DNA of 18,475 nucleotides from Phytoactinopolyspora endophytica (GTDB lineage: Bacteria > Actinomycetota > Actinomycetes > Jiangellales > Jiangellaceae), in assembly GCF_004138495.1 (NCBI RefSeq), contig NZ_ML142857.1, positions 103,543 to 122,017 on the forward strand, given 5' to 3'. Numbering within the stretch: position 1 is the first letter of the stretch; each line of letters opens with the position of its first letter. Below, one piece after another: positions 12,633 through 18,475 of the stretch. The notes below the pieces were generated by a model. The model saw nothing but the letters and a program-made list of their open reading frames with translations, ran no database searches and was not told the DNA's origin. The translations under genes and the position numbers were made by a program.

Positions 12633-14702
12633 TCACGCCGGGGCCACCGGGACGACGTCCCGAGCGCCATCGGGCCAGTGCACGACGACGCACTCGGTGC
12701 CATCCGGGCGCACGACGATCCGTGGCAGCCGTTGCCGACTCAAGGCACCAGACGACGCCAGACCGGTCAGCGTCACCAGGGCGGCCACGATCTCGCCCGG
12801 GCCGACGGAGGCGGTGGAGCGCGCCCAGGGCACAACGGACGACGGCCCGAGTGGATCCGCTCCCTCCAGGCGGACGGCTCCGACGTCGTCCAGGCCGCGC
12901 ACGCCCTGCACCGCCGACACGAGGCCGTCCGAGCGGCGTCGCACCCGGCTCTCCCCTCGCTCGCCAGCGTCCCCGTGCCTGTCGGGCTCGGGCGTCCCGA
13001 CGGCGAGGCCGTCCTCGCCTTCGGCGTCAGACGTCTCGACGACGAGGTCGTCCGGCTCGCCGGCCAGCGCCCAGCCTCCGACCCGCACGCGCCACGGTCC
13101 GGGATCGGAGGGCCACGGGCTCTCCTCGTTTGCCGGGCGATGCGCCGCCGTGCCGTCGTTCCGAACGTCGCCGTCGGCGTCGATCCACGCCAGGCGCAGC
13201 TCGACGGACCCGTGGACGACGGACGCGGTGGTGAACGTGGGCCCGTGCCGCACGCTGGCCCACGACGCACTGTCGCCGGCGGCTCCGGTCCCGCCATGAT
13301 CCAGCCAGTACGGCCGGCACCGGGAGACTGCGACGGTGGCGGCGAGATGGACGCGCTCGATGCCTCCTCGGTGCGACGGCAGACCGGCCGCGTCCAGCAG
13401 CGCCGTGTGCGACTCCACGGGCGCGGCGATCGTCTCGGGCAGCAGTTGCGGCGCGCTGTGCGTCGCGTATGACTGACGGCGATAGAACGGGTCGTCCGGT
13501 ACCGGCGCCGCGGCCGGATCCGGCAGCCGGTCGCTGCCGTGGTTGATCACCCGCACCACGCCGTCGTCGTGCGTCGTCTGAACCAGCCAGCCGGGTGCCT
13601 CGAGCAGCGTGATCGAGTCCCGCTCCCAGCTCAGCGGGGACTCCGGCTCGGCCGTCCACGCCGGATGGTCCGGCGGCAGAAGCAGGCCGAGGAACGCCTT
13701 GCTGGCCCAGTACGGCGACCCGGCCCCGGTGTAGAGCTGCCGGATCCGCGGAAACTCCCGATGCCAGCCGATCCGCAGCAGCCCGTCGTCGATCGCGGAA
13801 TGGTCGACGAAGTGCTGCATGACGGCCGACGTGATAGCCCTCGTCTGCCCGGGTGAGAGCGGCGTGGCGTCGGCGAGAGCGCCCGCCCAGAAGGGCGCGA
13901 GCATGGCGAACCGATACGTCAGCGACCGGCCCTGCAGCACCGGCGCGCCGTCGGGCGCCACCAGCAGCGCGGCCTGCTCGAGAAAGGCGGACATCCGGGC
14001 GCGATGCGTCTGCGCCAGGCCCGTCCCCCGGATCCGGGCGTCGAGCAGCGGATAGACGTGCCACGCCCAGCCGGCGTAGTAGTCGAAGCTCTGCAGGCGC
14101 CCGTCCCGGCCGGCCCCATCGGAGTACCAGCCATCCCCGACGTACAGCCGCTCCTGGAGCTCGGCGTTGCGGTCCAGGTCGTCCTGGCTCCACGGCCCGC
14201 CGACGGAGGCGAGGAACGATTCCACCACGTTCTGGAACCACAGCCAATTGTTGCCGTAGTCAGTGGTGCCGACGATGTCCGCGAGCCAATCGACGACGCG
14301 GGCCCGGGTGCCCTCATCGAGCTGGTCCCATAGCCACGGCCGGGTCTCCGAGAGCGCGATGACAATCGACGCGGCCTCGACGCGGGCCTGCCGACGCTCG
14401 ATCATCGTGGGCCAACGCTCGGCCGAGCCGGGGTCGGTCCCGCGCCGTAGGCCCTCCGCGTACTCCGCCAGCAGGCCGTGTGGGTCCTTCCCGTCCGCTC
14501 CGGCCACCCGGAACGCGGCCAGCAGGAAGGTACGCGCGAATCCCTCGAGCCCGTCGGACCAGAGCCCGGACGCGCTGGTCGGCCCGGGGAGGGTGATGAG
14601 GGCCCGGCCGTCGCCGGCATACGGGCGCACGGCGAGGAGCAGCCGGTCGGCCAGGTCTTCCCAGTGGCTACGCCGCCACAGCCGGAGCACGCGTACAGTC
14701 AC
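12633..14702 (-). CDS. DUF2264 family protein, probable glycoside-processing enzyme
   Basis: 689 residues from GTG 14702. Residues 12 to about 380 match the DUF2264 core, a helical barrel-like domain: WEDLADRLLLAVRPYAG, LPGPTSASGLWSDGLEGFAR, ETRPWLWDQLDE, DYGNNWLWFQNVVESFLASVGGPW, GWYSDGAGRDGRLQSFDYYAGWAWH and GSPYWASKAFLGLLLPPDHPAW. The C-terminal 300 residues look like beta-sandwich sequence. There is no signal peptide, so it acts in the cytoplasm, probably on imported oligosaccharides. As far as I recall, some members of this fold are placed in CAZy GH154 with beta-glucuronidase activity, but I cannot assign the substrate. It is divergent from the sugar-sensor regulator (126 bases) and upstream of a dehydrogenase relic. 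The neighbours suggest pectic-sugar breakdown. Confidence 0.87.
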   Translation of the reverse strand: MTVRVLRLWRRSHWEDLADRLLLAVRPYAGDGRALITLPGPTSASGLWSDGLEGFARTFLLAAFRVAGADGKDPHGLLAEYAEGLRRGTDPGSAERWPTMIERRQARVEAASIVIALSETRPWLWDQLDEGTRARVVDWLADIVGTTDYGNNWLWFQNVVESFLASVGGPWSQDDLDRNAELQERLYVGDGWYSDGAGRDGRLQSFDYYAGWAWHVYPLLDARIRGTGLAQTHRARMSAFLEQAALLVAPDGAPVLQGRSLTYRFAMLAPFWAGALADATPLSPGQTRAITSAVMQHFVDHSAIDDGLLRIGWHREFPRIRQLYTGAGSPYWASKAFLGLLLPPDHPAWTAEPESPLSWERDSITLLEAPGWLVQTTHDDGVVRVINHGSDRLPDPAAAPVPDDPFYRRQSYATHSAPQLLPETIAAPVESHTALLDAAGLPSHRGGIERVHLAATVAVSRCRPYWLDHGGTGAAGDSASWASVRHGPTFTTASVVHGSVELRLAWIDADGDVRNDGTAAHRPANEESPWPSDPGPWRVRVGGWALAGEPDDLVVETSDAEGEDGLAVGTPEPDRHGDAGERGESRVRRRSDGLVSAVQGVRGLDDVGAVRLEGADPLGPSSVVPWARSTASVGPGEIVAALVTLTGLASSGALSRQRLPRIVVRPDGTECVVVHWPDGARDVVPVAPA

Positions 14703-14750
14703 GCCCCTATTGTCCCGACGACGATCAGAGCGGACCCCGAAGCGGACAAA

Positions 14751-14777
14751 AAGCGACTTACGCGATCACCGTCGCTT
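14751..14777. promoter_or_regulatory. Candidate operator in DUF2264/regulator divergent region
   Basis: AAGCGAC (14751-14757) and GTCGCTT (14771-14777) are a perfect inverted repeat with a 20-base centre spacing, two helical turns, as expected for a dimeric repressor. A second weaker repeat, GGTTA (14779-14783) with TAACC (14793-14797), follows. Both lie between the two divergent genes and are candidates for binding by the regulator. Confidence 0.45.
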
Positions 14778-14828
14778 GGGTTACCGTCTCGTTAACCATC
14801 CCGCCACCGCCGCCACGGAAGGTCGTTC

Positions 14829-15896
14829 GTGCTGCCACGTGCCCGCCACGAGTTCTTGCTGCGCCGGCTCGAGCTGCATGAGAGCGTGCGGGCCAGCGAC
14901 ATCGCCGCGGAGCTCGGCGTCTCGCAGGTGACCATCCGACGCGACATCGACAAGCTCGACGCCGACGGCCTGCTCGCTCGCGTACACGGCGGCGCCTTGG
15001 CGGTGCGCAGCGCCGCGCTCAAGCCCACCGCCGCGCGGACCGTGGTCGGCGTCGTCGTCCCGTCGGCTACCGCCTACTACCCGGAGATCGTGCGCGGCAT
15101 GGAGACCGTCGCGGCGGCTTTGCGCATCCGGCTCGCACTGGGCATCTCGAACTACCGGCCGACGCTGGAACGGACCCGGGTCGAGCGACTCCTGGCACTC
15201 GGCGTCAAAGGGCTGGTGCTGACACCGACGACGAACAAGGAACAGCCCGACGACGTCGCTGCGTGGCTGGAGTCCATACCCGTGCCGGTGGTCGTGATGG
15301 AACGGCGCGTCGACGAGACTCCGATGGTGCGCGAACTGGACAGCGCGCGCACGGACCATATGCACGGTGCGCTGCTCGCCGTCGACCACCTCTGTCGACT
15401 CGGTCACACTCGCGTGGCCCTGGCCATCTTCGACCGGACGCCCACGGCGCAATGGATCAAGGCCGGATATCTCGAGGCCGTCGACCGGCTGAACCTGGAG
15501 CAAGCTCCGGTCGTCCCGCTTCCGAAGGGCGAAGACGACCCGCTGGCGCTTGCCGACGCCCTCGGCGGGTTGATCGACGCGTGCCTCTCGTCCCGGACGC
15601 GGGCCGTCCTGGCGCATACCGACTACCACGCCGCGCGCCTCGTTGAGCTGGCGCACGTGTGGGGGCTTCGGGTGCCGGAAGACCTCGCCGTCATCGCCTA
15701 CGACGACGAGCTCGCCGAACATGCCGCCGTCCCGCTCACCGCGGTAACGCCACCCCGCCGTGATCTCGGCCGGGAGGCCCTTCGGCTGCTGGCCAGCCGC
15801 ACCGACGCGGCGGACGAGGAAGCCGGACCGCCTCGCCACCTCCAGCTGCTTCCGCGACTGACCGTGCGCGAGTCCTGCGGTGCTCCCATGGCCTGA
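14829..15896 (+). CDS. Hybrid regulator: DeoR-type HTH fused to LacI-type sugar-binding domain
   Basis: 355 residues from GTG 14829, with GGAAGG about 6 bases upstream. Residues 1-58 are a DeoR/GlpR winged HTH: RHEFLLRRLELHESVRASDI, AAELGVSQVTIRRDIDKLDADGLLARVHGGA. From about residue 70, VGVVVPSATAYYPEIVRGMETVA begins a periplasmic-binding-protein-like sensor of the LacI/GalR class (LVLTPTTNKEQ, VVVMERRVDE, HLCRLGHTRVALAI, AVLAHTDYHAARLVELAHVWGLRVPEDLAVIAYDDE). Classical LacI proteins have a different HTH and hinge helix, and classical DeoR proteins bind phospho-sugars with another fold, so this is a domain swap. It faces DUF2264 and precedes the lyase-like gene, and is probably the local repressor answering to a pectic sugar. 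Confidence 0.92.
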   Translation: MLPRARHEFLLRRLELHESVRASDIAAELGVSQVTIRRDIDKLDADGLLARVHGGALAVRSAALKPTAARTVVGVVVPSATAYYPEIVRGMETVAAALRIRLALGISNYRPTLERTRVERLLALGVKGLVLTPTTNKEQPDDVAAWLESIPVPVVVMERRVDETPMVRELDSARTDHMHGALLAVDHLCRLGHTRVALAIFDRTPTAQWIKAGYLEAVDRLNLEQAPVVPLPKGEDDPLALADALGGLIDACLSSRTRAVLAHTDYHAARLVELAHVWGLRVPEDLAVIAYDDELAEHAAVPLTAVTPPRRDLGREALRLLASRTDAADEEAGPPRHLQLLPRLTVRESCGAPMA

Positions 15897-15958
15897 TCAT
15901 GGCTCCCATGATCATCAACGGTTAGCCCTGCTATGACCGGTTCAAGGGTTGATGATCA
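15894..15958. repeat. Triple TGATCAT-type inverted repeats after the regulator
   Basis: TGATCAT (15894-15900, including the regulator stop codon) pairs with ATGATCA (15908-15914) over 7 bases. The same element extended, TGATCATCAAC (15909-15919), pairs perfectly with GTTGATGATCA (15948-15958) over a 28-base gap. The middle copy has two possible partners. This may be a terminator or, since it also lies upstream of the lyase gene, a two-site operator. The remainder of 15897-16094 holds no gene. Confidence 0.5.
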
Positions 15959-16094
15959 CCGGAACTGTCCTGACGCACGAATATGAACGTTTTTGTCTGA
16001 TTCCGTTTCCGGTTGCGGCGGAGCTGCCACCATGGCCGCGTTCTCACCGCACGTTGACGCTAGTTCCCTGGTCCCCGGTCAAAGGAGACTCATC

Positions 16095-18475
16095 ATGGAA
16101 CGACAACTGTCAGTGTCCCGGCGGGACGTCCTACGGGCGTCGGTGGTGACCGGCGCGGCCGCGGCGTTTCCCTCGGTCGGCGGGATACCTGGCGCTGCGG
16201 GGGCCGAGGTGGACGCCGCAGCGAGTGCCGACCCGGTTGAACTGGGCTGGCTCGGCGGTGGACACCCGGCGATGACGCCTGGGACGACCTGGGGCGTGCC
16301 TTGGCCGCGAGGAGCCGTGCGCAAGAACGCCGACTTCGCGTTGTCCACGGCCGCGGGTGATCCGGTTCCGGTGCAGAGCTGGCCGCTGGCTTACTGGCCG
16401 GACGGCACGCTGAAATGGACCGGTCACGCCATGGGTGCCGGCACCGGCCTGGACGAGCGGTTCCGGATCGCCCCGGGCCGATCTGCCCGCCCCGACGACG
16501 TGGTCACCGCGCGGGAGCGACCCGGGAACCCACGCCGGGACATCCCACCCAGCGTGGTCGTCTCCACCGGCGTCGTCACCTGCAGAATCCCCACGAGCGG
16601 GACCACACTCATCACGAGCATCGAACGCGACGGCCAGGATCTCGCGACCGGCGGCGAGCTGGTCTGCGTGCTCCAGGACGGGCCCACGCCGCGCGACGGG
16701 CTCGGCACCGTCACCACCACGCGTTACACGGGCACGGTCGACGACGTCACGATCGAGCAGTCAGGGCCCGTGCGAGCCGTGGTCAAGGTCGAGGGCCGCT
16801 ACCACGGCGACGACGGCGGTGACCTGATGCCGTTCACCGTCCGGTTGTACTTCTACGCCGGTGGCGAGTCGGCGCGCGTCGTGCACTACTTCGTCTTCGA
16901 CGGCGACGCCAAGGCGGACTTCGTCCGGGGCCTCGGCATCCGTTGGCGGGTTCCCATGAGCGACGCGCACCATGACCGCCACGTCCGGTTCGTCGGGGAG
17001 GACGACGGCATCTGGGGCGAAGCGGTCCGGGTGCTGTCCGGACTGCGCCGCGACGTCGGCGGGCAGGTACTCCAGCAGCAGTTCGACGGCGTCGCCACCA
17101 ACCCTGTGGACACGTGGCCGTCGAGCGTGCGCAACGGCATCGACGACATCCCCCTGTGGAGCGACTTCAAGCTGGTGCAGGTGTCGGCCGACTCGTTCCA
17201 CGTCGCCAAGCGGACCGCGAACGACAGCGCGTGGCTGCTGCACGCCGGGCATGGCCGCCGGGCGCACGGCCTCGGTTGGATCGGCGGCCCCACCGGAGGC
17301 GGCGTCGCGTTCGGGCTGCGCGACTTCTGGGAACGCCACCCGACCCAGCTGGACATCCACGACGCGAGCAGCGACGAGGCGACCGTCACCGTCTGGTTCT
17401 GGTCGCCCGATGCGCCGGCCATGGACCTCCGGCACTACTCGAGCGAGCGGCACGGCCTGAGCCTGATCTACGAGGAGCCGGGGCGCGGCATCGACGACGT
17501 GGCGGCCACGCCGGAAGGCATCGTCCGCTCGCACGAGGTCATGCTCTGGGCGCTACCGGCCACCCCCAGCCGGGAGCGGCTGCTGGAACTCGCCGCAGCA
17601 CTACGGGAGCCTCCGCAGCTGGTGGCAGACCCGGAGTACTACCACTCGTTGCAGCCGTTCGGCGTGTGGTCGCTACCGGACCGGAGCACGGACACCAAGG
17701 ACGCGCTCGAGACCGACATCGACCGGAGAGTCGAGTTCTACCAGGGCCAGATCGAGCAGCGCCGGTGGTACGGGTTCTGGTTCCACGGCGACGTCATGCA
17801 CAGTTATGACACCACCAGGCACACCTGGCGTTACGACGTCGGCGGGTACGCCTGGGACAACGGCGAGCTCGCTCCCGACCAGGCGCTGTGGTACCAGTTC
17901 CTGCGCACGGGACACGCGGACGTGTTCCGGATGGCCGAGGCGATGACGCTGAACATCGCCGAGACGGCAGTCCATCACGCCGGCATGTTCGCCGGCCTCG
18001 GCTCCCGGCACAACGTCGTCCAGTGGGGCGATGGCGCGAAGGAAGCCAGGATCAGCGCGTCGCAGCTCAAGCGGTTCTACTACTACCTGACCGCCGACGA
18101 GCGAACCGGTGACTACCTGCGCTCCACGTTGCAGGTCGACGACACGATGCTGGCGGTGCCTCCGCTGCGTGAGGCCCTGCCGGATCCGTCGGGTGAGCGG
18201 TACATCGTGCGCATCGGCCCGGACTGGACCGCCATGGCCAGCAACTGGCTGACCGAGTGGGAACGCACGGGGGACTCGCACTACCGCGACCGGATCGAGC
18301 AGGGACTTCGCGACATCGCCGCCATGGACCTGGGCATGTTCACCGGCCAGGGCGGATCGGTCGCCTTCGATCCGGCCACCGGGGAGCTCAGCGACGTGGG
18401 CATCGGCCAGTCACCGTCGAACATCTCGCTGCTCTTCGGCGGTGACCAGATCTTCTACGAGATCGTCGACCTCGT
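16095..18475 (+). CDS. Tat-exported exo-rhamnogalacturonan lyase-like (PL26-type) protein, 3' end outside window
   Basis: 793 codons are visible from ATG 16095, with a strong AAAGGAG 7 bases upstream; the frame continues past the right edge. The N-terminus has a twin-arginine signal (SRRDVLR, Arg9-Arg10, then an Ala-rich hydrophobic stretch; likely cleavage near residue 36), so it is exported folded. The body resembles the large exo-rhamnogalacturonan lyase-type proteins: PVELGWLGGGHPAMTPGTTWGVPWPRG, VPVQSWPLAYWPDGTLKWTGHA, RLYFYAGGESARVVHYFVFDGD, and the third-domain RRWYGFWFHGDVMHSYDTTRHTWRYDVGGYAWDN, where His and Tyr/Arg residues line the active barrel in relatives. It probably releases disaccharides from rhamnogalacturonan I outside the cell; the exact substrate is inferred. 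It follows the sugar-sensing regulator by 198 bases. Confidence 0.85.
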   Translation, partial: MERQLSVSRRDVLRASVVTGAAAAFPSVGGIPGAAGAEVDAAASADPVELGWLGGGHPAMTPGTTWGVPWPRGAVRKNADFALSTAAGDPVPVQSWPLAYWPDGTLKWTGHAMGAGTGLDERFRIAPGRSARPDDVVTARERPGNPRRDIPPSVVVSTGVVTCRIPTSGTTLITSIERDGQDLATGGELVCVLQDGPTPRDGLGTVTTTRYTGTVDDVTIEQSGPVRAVVKVEGRYHGDDGGDLMPFTVRLYFYAGGESARVVHYFVFDGDAKADFVRGLGIRWRVPMSDAHHDRHVRFVGEDDGIWGEAVRVLSGLRRDVGGQVLQQQFDGVATNPVDTWPSSVRNGIDDIPLWSDFKLVQVSADSFHVAKRTANDSAWLLHAGHGRRAHGLGWIGGPTGGGVAFGLRDFWERHPTQLDIHDASSDEATVTVWFWSPDAPAMDLRHYSSERHGLSLIYEEPGRGIDDVAATPEGIVRSHEVMLWALPATPSRERLLELAAALREPPQLVADPEYYHSLQPFGVWSLPDRSTDTKDALETDIDRRVEFYQGQIEQRRWYGFWFHGDVMHSYDTTRHTWRYDVGGYAWDNGELAPDQALWYQFLRTGHADVFRMAEAMTLNIAETAVHHAGMFAGLGSRHNVVQWGDGAKEARISASQLKRFYYYLTADERTGDYLRSTLQVDDTMLAVPPLREALPDPSGERYIVRIGPDWTAMASNWLTEWERTGDSHYRDRIEQGLRDIAAMDLGMFTGQGGSVAFDPATGELSDVGIGQSPSNISLLFGGDQIFYEIVDL

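Noticed and set aside
13027..14247. Minus-strand frame of 406 codons inside DUF2264
   Set aside because: It is a shifted frame of the DUF2264 gene with Arg/Gly/Ala-rich composition; the other frame carries conserved motifs throughout.

Overview
The window is high-GC DNA with GTG starts, strong purine-rich ribosome sites and actinobacterial protein families (LuxR-type large ATPase regulators, GAF-ANTAR, LLM flavin oxidoreductases, DUF2264). It looks like the chromosome of a filamentous or soil actinomycete. A Jiangella-like or Streptomyces-related host is possible, but the genus is a guess.

Layout. (1) 1-1268, minus: N-terminal two-thirds or less of a LuxR/MalT-type ATPase regulator, cut by the left edge. 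(2) 1334-5208, minus: a metal-chelate ABC importer operon (permease, ATPase, lipoprotein binding protein) preceded by a SAM methyltransferase. An AT-rich Zur/Fur-type box lies upstream of the methyltransferase and another upstream of the importer, so the four genes probably form one metal-responsive regulon. (3) 5376-5960, plus: an XRE-cupin regulator that seems to be expressed from a leaderless transcript. (4) 5971-8942: a complete inducible beta-lactamase locus. A lipoprotein class A beta-lactamase faces away from a LysR regulator, which is translationally coupled to a signal-less beta-lactamase-like protein lacking the general-base Glu. This matches the blaL-blaA-blaB arrangement known from Streptomyces cacaoi.

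(5) 8943-9906: a gene-poor, decayed stretch. It has two large inverted repeats, a 51-residue gene with its own terminator, and the C-terminal stump of a short-chain dehydrogenase. (6) 9907-11073, minus: a GAF-ANTAR RNA-binding antiterminator followed by a STAS (anti-sigma antagonist-like) protein, a stress-signalling pair. (7) 11208-12167, minus: a probable F420-dependent LLM oxidoreductase.

(8) 12335-18475: a carbohydrate (probably pectin/rhamnogalacturonan) locus. It holds a 5'-truncated D-2-hydroxyacid dehydrogenase relic, a DUF2264 protein, a divergent regulator joining a DeoR-type HTH to a LacI-type sugar sensor, and a Tat-exported exo-rhamnogalacturonan-lyase-like protein that runs off the right edge. 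I found no tRNA, rRNA, CRISPR array, transposase or complete mobile element.
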